This document shows positions 17,690 to 25,581 of a stretch of 64,000 nt of DNA, piece after piece; position 1 is the first letter of the stretch; each line of letters begins with the position of its first letter. The DNA is taken from the NCBI GenBank assembly GCA_023437365.1, contig JAEZGK010000035.1, positions 71,101 through 135,100 of the forward strand. Reading direction: 5' to 3'. Source of the stretch: Bacillota bacterium (GTDB lineage Bacteria; Bacillota; Clostridia; Lachnospirales; Lachnospiraceae). The notes beneath the pieces were generated by a model. The model was not told the DNA's origin, made no database searches, and worked only from the letters and a program-made list of their open reading frames with translations. The position numbers and the translations under genes are program-made.

Positions 17690-17724
17690 ACTGATCTCTC
17701 CTTTCAGATTTTTTAAAAAGGGGG

Positions 17725-17753
17725 TTGACATATTGCAGTTTTTGTGTTATAGT
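17725..17753 (+). promoter_or_regulatory. Plus-strand promoter opposing the DUF6323 promoter
   Basis: TTGACA (17725-17730), 17-bp spacer, TATAGT (17748-17753) point rightwards although all genes here run left. A transcript would start near 17760 and meet CATTGAC-N7-GTCAATG followed by ATTTTTTATT (17809-17840), which resembles a short terminator. No ORF is present. It may produce a small antisense RNA of about 75 nt, or be spurious. Confidence 0.5.
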
Positions 17754-17799
17754 TATTATGGATTATTAGGCATATTAACATATACACAAACCAAATTAT

Positions 17800-17828
17800 A
17801 TTATATCTTCATTGACTGATTATGTCAA
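17800..17828 (-). promoter_or_regulatory. Consensus promoter of DUF6323-DUF6179
   Basis: The minus strand carries TTGACA (17828-17823), 17-bp spacer, TATAAT (17805-17800), a perfect sigma-A match about 110 bp before the DUF6323 start. This makes DUF6323-DUF6179 a separately startable unit within the MoxR/VWA cluster. Confidence 0.85.
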
Positions 17829-17886
17829 TGATTTTTTATTGTATAAAAATCAAGTATGTCAGCTTTACAGCCATTTTGTATGCTTA

Positions 17887-17953
17887 AGAGGAAGACAATT
17901 CACCTCCAAATATAAGTTCTTCACTTACATTTGGAGGTGAATTGTCTTCCTCT
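17887..17953. terminator. Perfect long hairpin between the two halves of the cluster
   Basis: A stem of 24-25 bp (17887-17911 with 17929-17953) without mismatch, around a 17-base loop. It follows the stop at 17994 and precedes the DUF6323 promoter, so it probably ends the MoxR-VWA transcript. Neither flank has a clean T-run: the plus side is TCTTCTGTCTTTCTTCTT and the minus side is weak. Confidence 0.6.
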
Positions 17954-17993
17954 CTTCTGTCTTTCTTCTTATCATCATTAGAAAGGCTTCTGA

Positions 17994-18338
17994 CTACTCA
18001 TAAATCACCTTATCATCTTCTCCGTTTAAATTCAAGGTTACATGATAGGAGGTCAGAGCTGTGATCTGTATTACAATTCTGCCCTTTATTTTTTCTTTGT
18101 ATTTTTGCTTCAGTTTGCGAAACAGATCATAAAAGCCTTCGTCCATCCTCACCTCTGCCTGATTAAAATCAATCTTAACGAAGTCCTCTATTTTTTCTAC
18201 CCTTGGAGCGATATCCGCTGGATTTCCTTTTCCATAGACTATTTTTTTCAAGAGACTGTCAGAGAGCAGAAGCTCTCTGGTAAAGGCTGTCTTCTCAATT
18301 AACAGCTGACCGCCGGATAGGATATATTGCAGGGTCAT
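17994..18338 (-). CDS. Small conserved-context protein of unknown function
   Basis: This 114-residue protein starts 3 bp after the VWA gene and is certainly co-translated with it. I do not recognise a family. It is mixed alpha/beta and charged, with YDLFRKLKQKYKEKIKGRI near residue 70 followed by a predicted beta hairpin (IVIQITALTSYHVTLNLNG). No membrane segment, Cys cluster or catalytic motif. Its position suggests an accessory subunit of the MoxR/VWA machine. Confidence 0.7.
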   Translation of the reverse strand: MTLQYILSGGQLLIEKTAFTRELLLSDSLLKKIVYGKGNPADIAPRVEKIEDFVKIDFNQAEVRMDEGFYDLFRKLKQKYKEKIKGRIVIQITALTSYHVTLNLNGEDDKVIYE

Positions 18339-18341
18339 ACT

Positions 18342-19475
18342 TTAGTCACCTCCAAAGCTTAAGAAATATCCGAAACCGGCTGGCTTCCTTGCGTTCTTTG
18401 TGAGTACCCATAACGTATTTTGATTAGCACTCGCAGGGGCTTCCCCATCGCCGTCCGTGAATATGATAACCAGCGGAATCTTGTACCTGTCAGCCAGACC
18501 AAAGACAGGGCGAAAATCCGTACCACCGCGCTTCATTCTTTTATTGGTGACAGCAAAGGTGGATAAGGGAACCGGCTCGGTACATTCTGTATCAAATCTG
18601 GTAACCATCATATTCGTTCCGGTAATTTTATTAATTTCACGAAGTTCTCTGTAAAACTCATTGACCAGGGAATCCGAGATAGAACCGCTTTCGTCAATCG
18701 CAATTAAGGCATCCACACCGACAGAACGCTTGGTACCCGGCAGTTCTTCATATCTTCTGGATTGACGTTTATAGGATTTTCGGGTTATCATCCTGCCTCT
18801 TCCGGTCAGAAAGCGTTTCAGTATTACTCTCCAATCCATCTGTATATCACGATAGATTTCTTCAATCCGTTCGTCCATACCGGCATAAGCCTCCGCTTCC
18901 GATTGTGCCTCGGACAAAGACTGCGCCATATTGCTCTTCAAAGCATTGATTTCCATAGCGGAGGCTGTCTCTTCCGAAAGCTTCTGCACCTTTAGGCTGT
19001 CTGCTCCTTCGAAAATCAGGATACTGTCACCCTCAATATGCGAGAACCCCAGCAAATCCTCCATATCTGTAATTTTTTCATAATAATATTCTGCATTCTT
19101 GTTCTTTTCCATTCGCAGGCCGGTTTTCCGGTTCAATTTCTCCACAGTTACTGCCTCCGGTTCCAGATACCCTTCCGGCAGCATTTCATTGACGGAGAGA
19201 TCACAGGCTACGGACCAGAGCAGAATTTGCCTATTCCCTCTGCGGTACTGATGCAGCAAAACCACATGGAGCAGCTCATGAAGGACTATGCCCAGCTTAT
19301 GCTGATTGGACAGCGAGCCAAACCAACCCGGATTATAATAAATGATCAGATCCGGAATCGAAGCCATACGTATCGTCTCTACCTTATCTGTAGCAACGGT
19401 TGATACAGATGCGGCTACAAATCCGTATAACGGATGCAAGGTCAGCAGTTTAATCATTACCTCCTGCATACTCAT
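18342..19475 (-). CDS. Metallopeptidase-like/VWA domain protein (DUF2201 type)
   Basis: This 377-residue protein has an N-terminal domain with HELLH (in GIVLHELLHVVLLH, near residue 67), matching the DUF2201 metallopeptidase-like region, and a C-terminal von Willebrand A-like domain (about 250-375) with MIDAS DESGS in ALIAIDESGSISD and the later IIFTDGDG strand. Such proteins pair with MoxR ATPases, which remodel targets held by the VWA part. It starts 13 bp after the MoxR stop. A zinc peptidase activity is possible but unproven. Confidence 0.88.
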   Translation of the reverse strand: MSMQEVMIKLLTLHPLYGFVAASVSTVATDKVETIRMASIPDLIIYYNPGWFGSLSNQHKLGIVLHELLHVVLLHQYRRGNRQILLWSVACDLSVNEMLPEGYLEPEAVTVEKLNRKTGLRMEKNKNAEYYYEKITDMEDLLGFSHIEGDSILIFEGADSLKVQKLSEETASAMEINALKSNMAQSLSEAQSEAEAYAGMDERIEEIYRDIQMDWRVILKRFLTGRGRMITRKSYKRQSRRYEELPGTKRSVGVDALIAIDESGSISDSLVNEFYRELREINKITGTNMMVTRFDTECTEPVPLSTFAVTNKRMKRGGTDFRPVFGLADRYKIPLVIIFTDGDGEAPASANQNTLWVLTKNARKPAGFGYFLSFGGD

Positions 19476-19488
19476 AGTGAGTCCCCCT

Positions 19489-20568
19489 TTATTCCTGTAT
19501 CATCACATCAATGAGTAGGTCACTGATCTTCTCCAGCTGTTTCGATTGTACCAGTATCGTATCTGCATCCTCCGGTCGTCGTATGGAAAGATATTTACAG
19601 CACATGACCTGCAGCTCACTTGGCAGGTCCGTTAGGAATAAATCAAGATTTTCTATATGCTCCTCGCACGGTTTAAGCTCGGTGATCAGCTTCTTAATGA
19701 TGTAATTCAATATTTCCATATGCTTATGCTCAATTAAGCTTAAGATATTGTCTCGTACTGAGGAGTAATCAGATAGCAACTGCTTCACTGAAGGTATTCT
19801 GATATCCTTATTTCTTAAAAAGCCATAAAAGGAGGCAGCCGCCTGATTACCTACGATACCGGCCACCAGTTCCCGCATCAGCTTTTTCTCAAGACTGCAA
19901 TGGTTTAATAATTCCTGAACCTTTGTCCAGCCTCTTGGCGTCGGATATTTAGAGAGTGCTGTTGAATCAGCAGCCTTCTTTACTATCAGAAGCATATCCG
20001 GACAAGCCTGTAAAAAGGCAAGTACCTCGTCATTCGGATCATTCTTCAAGGAGTAATCAATATAATCCTCGATATCAGCGGTAACCTCGATTGAGACAAA
20101 GCGGTCAAGCATTGCATCATCCAGGGAATTTACAAGATAATTCATGGTATCCGGGTTCATGGTTACACCGATGGTCCAGCCCGGTGCAAGCGCATGCCCG
20201 TTGATCTTCTTTTCCAAAAGCAACGGATACAGAACAGACACGGTATCACTTGGTACCCGATTGATTTCTTCAAGCACTAAAATCCCTTTCTCCGGATATA
20301 ATCCCATCTCCACTGCCTGTGCTGTCGGCAGAAATTGCGGAGCCAGATAAATCGTTACCTTATGCTCCCGATCCTTATCGGGTAACCCCATGAAATCGGG
20401 TCCCTCCAATGCGGCGGCGTATAAATTAATATAGCCTATCCCAAGCTCCTGGGCACACTGACTGTAAGCCGAGGTTTTCCCAATCCCTCGCTCGCTGATC
20501 AAAGCGGTAACACTTTTTGTATTCAGGTACAGTTCCTTAATACATTCCTTTGCCTCACTAATTCTCAT
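19489..20568 (-). CDS. MoxR-type AAA+ ATPase
   Basis: This 359-residue protein has the AAA+ core at about 1-240. Walker A is SERGIGKTS (26-34), Walker B is GILVLEEINRV with the acidic pair as EE, sensor 1 lies in TMNPDTMNY and the arginine finger in DAMLDRFVSIE. The helical C-terminal 100 residues may be a lid or partner-binding region. MoxR ATPases act as chaperones with VWA partners, and the next gene encodes one. It is the first gene of the cluster, behind a structured leader. Confidence 0.9.
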   Translation of the reverse strand: MRISEAKECIKELYLNTKSVTALISERGIGKTSAYSQCAQELGIGYINLYAAALEGPDFMGLPDKDREHKVTIYLAPQFLPTAQAVEMGLYPEKGILVLEEINRVPSDTVSVLYPLLLEKKINGHALAPGWTIGVTMNPDTMNYLVNSLDDAMLDRFVSIEVTADIEDYIDYSLKNDPNDEVLAFLQACPDMLLIVKKAADSTALSKYPTPRGWTKVQELLNHCSLEKKLMRELVAGIVGNQAAASFYGFLRNKDIRIPSVKQLLSDYSSVRDNILSLIEHKHMEILNYIIKKLITELKPCEEHIENLDLFLTDLPSELQVMCCKYLSIRRPEDADTILVQSKQLEKISDLLIDVMIQE

Positions 20569-20569
20569 A

Positions 20570-20733
20570 TTTCCCCCTATTCCTGCGCATATGGTATGCG
20601 CAAAGTGAAGGATATGTAAAATCCTTCACTATTGCAGAAGCTGATGCCTTATCTTGGCATCTCAATTCATTCTTGAAGTTAAAAAATGTTAATAATTCGC
20701 CTTTATCCTAACACTTTGTTAATTTATTGTCAA
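20570..20733 (-). promoter_or_regulatory. Promoter and triple-hairpin leader of the MoxR-VWA operon
   Basis: The minus strand has TTGACA (20733-20728), 17-bp spacer, TAGGAT (20710-20705). The roughly 130-nt leader then holds three hairpins in a row: GATGCC-N7-GGCATC, AGTGAAGGAT-N7-ATCCTTCACT (perfect 10 bp) and GCGCATA-N3-TATGCGC, the last one just before the GGGGGAAAT ribosome site. There is no T-run. It may regulate translation or stabilise the message. The adjoining 20734-20854 contains no gene. Confidence 0.6.
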
Positions 20734-20854
20734 TGTATAAATTTATATTTCTGCAGGAAAGCAAAGAAATAATGGTCTATCCCCGTCCTATGCTTTTCTA
20801 TATAGCCTACAGCTTCTGCCAGGGTATCCTACATCGAAGAAAGCTTTTCATAAA

Positions 20855-21442
20855 TTATGGAGCCTCCAGTATATCAACAATTGCTTTCATCGACTCCATA
20901 TATTCTTGTTCAGAGGAGTTTCTAAAAATCAGCAGATCATCAATTACCTTAGGATCATCAAGGGTGGTTGGGATACTGAAATCGCAGCCTGCAATATATT
21001 CCTCCCAATGGGCCAGCTTCCAGGTATCCCTGTCCACATTACGGGCAATCATTCTCTGCCGACAGACCTCTACTGAGGTTTCTACCCATATCACCACTAA
21101 TCTGGCATTCTTTTCCTTTAGCATATCTTTGAGCTGATTGATATAGCTCAAATTCCTGATTTCCTCAGTAAACGGTGCATTGATCAATACAATATCATCA
21201 TAATCAAGAGCCTCCAGGGCAAGGGCAACTATAGTCACATATTCATAATCACGAATGTTCTCCTCAAAGAACTTAGAGCTTCTGTCATATGGCTCCCCGG
21301 CAACTGCAAAGATTCGTTTTGATAATGGGATTAAGGTATCCTTATCAAGATAAACCACATGCTTTAGGGTCTTGGAAAGCTGCTTGGAGATATAGGTCTT
21401 TCCGCAGGCTGGCGGCGAGGTCACTAAAATCAGTCTTTTCAT
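20855..21442 (-). CDS. P-loop ATP-binding protein (AAA_33/zeta-kinase-like)
   Basis: This 195-residue protein opens with a Walker A SPPACGKTYIS (9-19) and resembles small P-loop kinases of the AAA_33 or zeta type. Acidic DKDTL follows at about residue 34, and a basic lid-like RQRMIARNVDRD lies near residue 130. Substrate unknown. It follows the M20 peptidase by 18 bp, so they are probably co-transcribed. Confidence 0.8.
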   Translation of the reverse strand: MKRLILVTSPPACGKTYISKQLSKTLKHVVYLDKDTLIPLSKRIFAVAGEPYDRSSKFFEENIRDYEYVTIVALALEALDYDDIVLINAPFTEEIRNLSYINQLKDMLKEKNARLVVIWVETSVEVCRQRMIARNVDRDTWKLAHWEEYIAGCDFSIPTTLDDPKVIDDLLIFRNSSEQEYMESMKAIVDILEAP

Positions 21443-21460
21443 GCTGCTTTCTCCTTTATA

Positions 21461-22900
21461 CTAGCATTCTTTCATCAGCTTGATATAGAATTCCACAGTT
21501 TTGAATAAAATATCGATTCTTATTCTCTCATTATGTCCATGTATCATAGCGCGTTCTTCCTTCGTCAATTGCATAGCGGAAAAACGATACACTCTGTCCG
21601 TGATGCCGCAATAATGTCTGGAATCACTGCAGGCCATCATCAAATAAGGTGATATGATAACCTCAGGCCAGGTATTATGTATCACGCGAGTTAGCTTATG
21701 CCATTCCTCACAGTCTGTATCAGAGCTGATGGAGGGATTCCATCCACTGATCATACTCACACTAATCTTACTGTTCCGGATCGTTTTTCTCAAATACTCC
21801 AATGCTGTTTCCAAGGTATCCGCTCCCAAAAGACGGAGGTTCGCTCCTACTCGAACCTTTGGAGGTAACACATTGATTGCTTTACTCCCCTCCAGCATCG
21901 TAAAGGCGCAGGTGGTTCTGACCATAGCGTTCAGTTCACCACCGGAACGCCTGCAAATCAAATCAAGTAAAGGACGAAAGCACCATAGATTAGCAAATAA
22001 AACTTTATATCCAAAGCTGGAATATCTTCCGATTGTATCAAACATCTCTCTTACCGGCTTCGTTATCTGATAGCGAAATGGCCTGCTCTCCACAGTCTGT
22101 ATCGCCTTCGCCATCTCTCCCACAATCGTATGGGAGGGCGGAGTCGAGGAATGTCCTCCCTGGCTTTCTATAGATAACTCTACATTTAAGCCACCTTTTT
22201 CACCGATGCCGATCAATGCACAGGCTTGTGCCACTCCGGGAAATACATGGTCCACGATAGCTCCTCCTTCATCCAGGACCATGGCCGGTTTAATCTTTCT
22301 TTTTTCCAGCTCCTTCACCATGGTGGGACAGGAATCTCCGTAAATCTCCTCGTCCCCCGAAAATGCCAGATACAAATCATGCTTTGGAACAAAACCCTCT
22401 GATAGAAGCTGTTCCGCTGCCTCCATAATACCGCAGAGAGTTCCCTTTGTATCCAAAGCTCCTCTGCCCCAGAGAACATCGTCTTCAATCACTCCTGCAA
22501 AGGGTGGCTTACTCCAGGCTTCCTCCTCAGCCGGTACCACATCATAATGTGCCATGAATACGACTGGATTTTGCTCCGTCTCTCCCTTGATATGGTATAA
22601 GACACCGGTCTTTCCGATCCGTTCTTTTCTGCTGTGCTGATGAACTTCAGGAAACCGTTCTTCCAGAAGGCATCTGAATTTTTCGAATTCTTCGGGCTTT
22701 GTATCTCTTTCATCAGAACTCGAAACAGTTTGGCACCTGATCATATCTGCCATATCCTGCACAATCTTTTCTTTGTTTATCAGAAACGGTTCACTTATTG
22801 CCTTTTCTTGCAAGCGCGGTTGAAACCTTGCTGCCCTAAAGAGAATCATGAATATAAAACCAATAACAACTGCCAGAATAATCCATCCTATCCAACCCAT
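21461..22900 (-). CDS. Membrane-anchored M20 family metallopeptidase
   Basis: This 479-residue protein has an N-terminal membrane anchor (about 4-24) and then an M20 di-zinc peptidase resembling the PM20D1/CPS1 carboxypeptidase group. Metal ligands are visible in MAHYDVVP, GRGALDTKG and SGDEEIYG, and a dimerisation domain lies at about 215-335. It likely hydrolyses peptides or N-acyl amino acids. It follows the DUF5058 pair by 86 bp, which suggests a link between a transporter and peptide or amidated-amino-acid use. Confidence 0.88.
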   Translation of the reverse strand: MGWIGWIILAVVIGFIFMILFRAARFQPRLQEKAISEPFLINKEKIVQDMADMIRCQTVSSSDERDTKPEEFEKFRCLLEERFPEVHQHSRKERIGKTGVLYHIKGETEQNPVVFMAHYDVVPAEEEAWSKPPFAGVIEDDVLWGRGALDTKGTLCGIMEAAEQLLSEGFVPKHDLYLAFSGDEEIYGDSCPTMVKELEKRKIKPAMVLDEGGAIVDHVFPGVAQACALIGIGEKGGLNVELSIESQGGHSSTPPSHTIVGEMAKAIQTVESRPFRYQITKPVREMFDTIGRYSSFGYKVLFANLWCFRPLLDLICRRSGGELNAMVRTTCAFTMLEGSKAINVLPPKVRVGANLRLLGADTLETALEYLRKTIRNSKISVSMISGWNPSISSDTDCEEWHKLTRVIHNTWPEVIISPYLMMACSDSRHYCGITDRVYRFSAMQLTKEERAMIHGHNERIRIDILFKTVEFYIKLMKEC

Positions 22901-22986
22901 CGTTCTTCCTCCAGTTTCATTTCGTAAGGGTGTTTCCTCTTTCTATTTTAATCTCCTTTGATACGATAACAATCTGATACTTCGGA

Positions 22987-23646
22987 TTATAATAAATTCT
23001 TCTTGTACAGAAGCCTTGCTATGACAATTGACAGGATTGCACCCACCGGAACCAGTATCCCCACCTTCCCGGACAGGGAGGGTACACACAGGAACAAAAC
23101 AATCATAAACAGCATCGGAGCCATAGATATCTTCCAGTTTTTGCTTACATAAACAACTGCCAATCCACCAAACAAGGAGGGTAGGATGTTGTCAAAGGCC
23201 GGTTTTAAGGCCGGAGAATTGATGATCGGGGCAAGCTGAGCTAAAAGCAGCACTCCTGCAGCAATAATTACTGTCGTAACAATAGCTGAGGTTGCGACAG
23301 CAATCGTGGAGATGATTTCACCCTCCTCCGTCCCCGGTTTCACCTTAGCATTTTCCATTGCATTCAATGCACATGGAACCTTTAGGTTCGTCAGGTTACC
23401 TGTAACAAAGGCGAGAAAGGTTCCGCCGGTACCAAGCATCGGAGAGAAGGTGAGTACTTCGATTGCACCTACCGTCCAATAAATCGGTGCAACTCCGACT
23501 AGACCGGTCAATATCGGCTCCATACCGGGCCAAGCGTGATAATATACCGTGATGGCTGCCGGAACAGCCAGAAGTAATACAACCGCTGTCCAGATCCAGA
23601 GCTGTCCGTAAAAATAAGTTTTATCAAGATATGTCTTTGTCTTCAT
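22987..23646 (-). CDS. Membrane protein, partner of the DUF5058 protein
   Basis: This 219-residue protein has about six membrane helices (for example 15-33, 40-75, 115-140 and 180-212). It starts 14 bp after the DUF5058 gene and likely forms a complex with it. I do not recognise a named family with certainty; the GTGGTFLAFVTGNLTNLKVP block is the most distinctive part. Transport of a small metabolite is inferred only from its topology and neighbours. Confidence 0.72.
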   Translation of the reverse strand: MKTKTYLDKTYFYGQLWIWTAVVLLLAVPAAITVYYHAWPGMEPILTGLVGVAPIYWTVGAIEVLTFSPMLGTGGTFLAFVTGNLTNLKVPCALNAMENAKVKPGTEEGEIISTIAVATSAIVTTVIIAAGVLLLAQLAPIINSPALKPAFDNILPSLFGGLAVVYVSKNWKISMAPMLFMIVLFLCVPSLSGKVGILVPVGAILSIVIARLLYKKNLL

Positions 23647-23660
23647 ATTCCTCTCCCTCC

Positions 23661-24383
23661 TTAACCTATGATTGGTGTTATTACCGCAGCGAAGGCCATA
23701 GCACCCAGCATACTGATCGGGAGTGCATAATTCTGCAGCCAGTTCTGCTTATATTTCTTCACAAGCAGGCCGCAGATAGCCATAAGCAGTGCCGAAAACA
23801 GAAGGACAAACAGCGGAATCCAACCGGATAATCCCACCCTGATATTCGCAAAAGCCATGCCAAGAAATGCTGAAATCATACCCAGAAACAGCGCCGTCAT
23901 GAAAATATCTCCCCATTTACTGTCTTTTGATTTCAGTGACAGCAGCCCCTTCTGTATCCTTTTACTGAAGATGGATACATAAATCAGGCTTGGCATAATG
24001 CCCAGGGTCATGACCCAGGCAATTGCGGCATAAGCCTTCGGGTCCGCCAATGTATTGGAAAGTGATACACCTAGGGCCTGTGCTGTAATCGTCGCTGCCG
24101 GCAGCTCATAGGTGATGGCACCGATGACACTGAGTCTGATCCAGGGAAGAGGCAATCCCAGAAATTTAGACAGGGTTATGACTCCCAGAAGAATGGATAC
24201 AGCAGGCGCTATCGTAAAAACAGAGGTGGAAATAATTGTCTTCTTCACCTGTCCCATATCCATACCGATCTCTTTTGCTCTGATACAGGCCCGAACCAAA
24301 AAGAATAAGGATTGAACAATGACGAACAGGATGACAATGACGGCTGCGGCATAGAGAAATCCGCTGTTTGGGTTGAAGTTCAT
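23661..24383 (-). CDS. DUF5058 family membrane protein
   Basis: This 240-residue protein has about seven membrane helices. It resembles DUF5058, a family usually encoded with a second membrane protein, as here. The conserved-looking block GAITYELPAATITAQALG lies near residue 90. Probable transporter component; substrate unknown. It lies 45 bp downstream of the His-tailed DMT transporter and upstream of an M20 peptidase. Confidence 0.75.
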   Translation of the reverse strand: MNFNPNSGFLYAAAVIVILFVIVQSLFFLVRACIRAKEIGMDMGQVKKTIISTSVFTIAPAVSILLGVITLSKFLGLPLPWIRLSVIGAITYELPAATITAQALGVSLSNTLADPKAYAAIAWVMTLGIMPSLIYVSIFSKRIQKGLLSLKSKDSKWGDIFMTALFLGMISAFLGMAFANIRVGLSGWIPLFVLLFSALLMAICGLLVKKYKQNWLQNYALPISMLGAMAFAAVITPIIG

Positions 24384-24428
24384 AGTATGTACTCCTTCTT
24401 GCTTTTATTTTAGAGAGGGTTGACCTCA

Positions 24429-25547
24429 CTAATTGTTATCGTGCTTATGATGATGGTGCAGGTCCGGTGTATGAGAATGACTGTGAACCACGGCAAAATG
24501 CGTATGCTCATGACTGTGCTCCCCTGAAAATTCCGGCTCATGAATATGATCATGATGACCATCCCGGTGATTATGAACATGCTCATGTGTGATTACCTCA
24601 TGAGTATGAATATGCTCATGTACCTCAGTCAGGATAACGATGGTACCTGCAAGCATGATGAGAAATGCGATCCAGAAAACGAAGGAAATCCCTTCTCTGA
24701 ATAACGCAAAAGATAATAGCACTCCCATAAACGGTGCCGCCGCATAATAAGCACTGGTGCGGGACGCTCCGAGTACTCTCTGCGCACGGATATAAAAGTA
24801 GATACTGAGGCCATAAGCCACAAAACCTAATAACATGGCCAGAAGGCAATAGATCAGATTGTTCACCTTGGAAGGGCTGACAGCAGCGATCAGTAAGGCT
24901 CCTGTACCGGAGCCAATTCCCTTGATAATCACGATCTGAATCGGATCCTTGATAGAAAGCATTCTCGTGCAATTATTCTCAAAGCCCCAGCAGACACAGG
25001 CAAGCAGAACAAAAACAGCTCCCAGGGAAAAGGACAGAGCGCTGCTATCCTCCACGCTGAGCAGCATGCTTGCAAAGGTGATCAAGGCTATTGCTGCCCA
25101 CATTCTCTTTCCGACTGCTTCTTTAAATACCACAAGAGCAATCAGGGAGGTAGCAGCAATCTCAAAATTATTCAACAGAGAAACACTGGCAGGATTAGAG
25201 TATTGCAGACCAAACATGAGAAAGATAGGTGCACCGATGTCCAGAAGCAGCATCCCCAGAACAAAGGGCAGCTCCTTCTTTGTCACTGAGGCTTCCTTTA
25301 TATGTCCCTTCCCCTTCACAATCAACTCCAGCAGAGACATACCCAGACCCGCCCCGAGATACAGCAACGCCGCCATGTATAACGGTGGAATCTCAACCAA
25401 CAGCAATTTGGAAATCGGCGAACTGAGGCCATATAATATGGCAGCAAGTAAAGCCATTACCACAGCTCCGCCTTTTTCCATCCTTGGGAAGTTTTTTTTC
25501 CTTTCGATATTCTCCCTTAGAACTATCCTCTCCCGCTTTTGTTCCAT
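24429..25547 (-). CDS. DMT/EamA transporter with histidine-rich C-terminal tail
   Basis: This 372-residue protein contains ten predicted membrane helices (about 27-305) in two EamA repeats, as in drug/metabolite exporters. The last 63 or so residues are a soluble tail with 24 histidines in HxH patterns (for example HEHTH, HSHSH and HHHHKH). Such tails in other transporters bind zinc, nickel or cobalt, so a metal-related role or metal sensing is plausible. The first 25 residues are basic and cytoplasmic. It is 34 bp downstream of aldehyde dehydrogenase and upstream of the DUF5058 pair. Confidence 0.88.
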   Translation of the reverse strand: MEQKRERIVLRENIERKKNFPRMEKGGAVVMALLAAILYGLSSPISKLLLVEIPPLYMAALLYLGAGLGMSLLELIVKGKGHIKEASVTKKELPFVLGMLLLDIGAPIFLMFGLQYSNPASVSLLNNFEIAATSLIALVVFKEAVGKRMWAAIALITFASMLLSVEDSSALSFSLGAVFVLLACVCWGFENNCTRMLSIKDPIQIVIIKGIGSGTGALLIAAVSPSKVNNLIYCLLAMLLGFVAYGLSIYFYIRAQRVLGASRTSAYYAAAPFMGVLLSFALFREGISFVFWIAFLIMLAGTIVILTEVHEHIHTHEVITHEHVHNHRDGHHDHIHEPEFSGEHSHEHTHFAVVHSHSHTPDLHHHHKHDNN

Positions 25548-25581
25548 CCTGCTCTACCGTGCCTTTCCAATCGTATCATTC

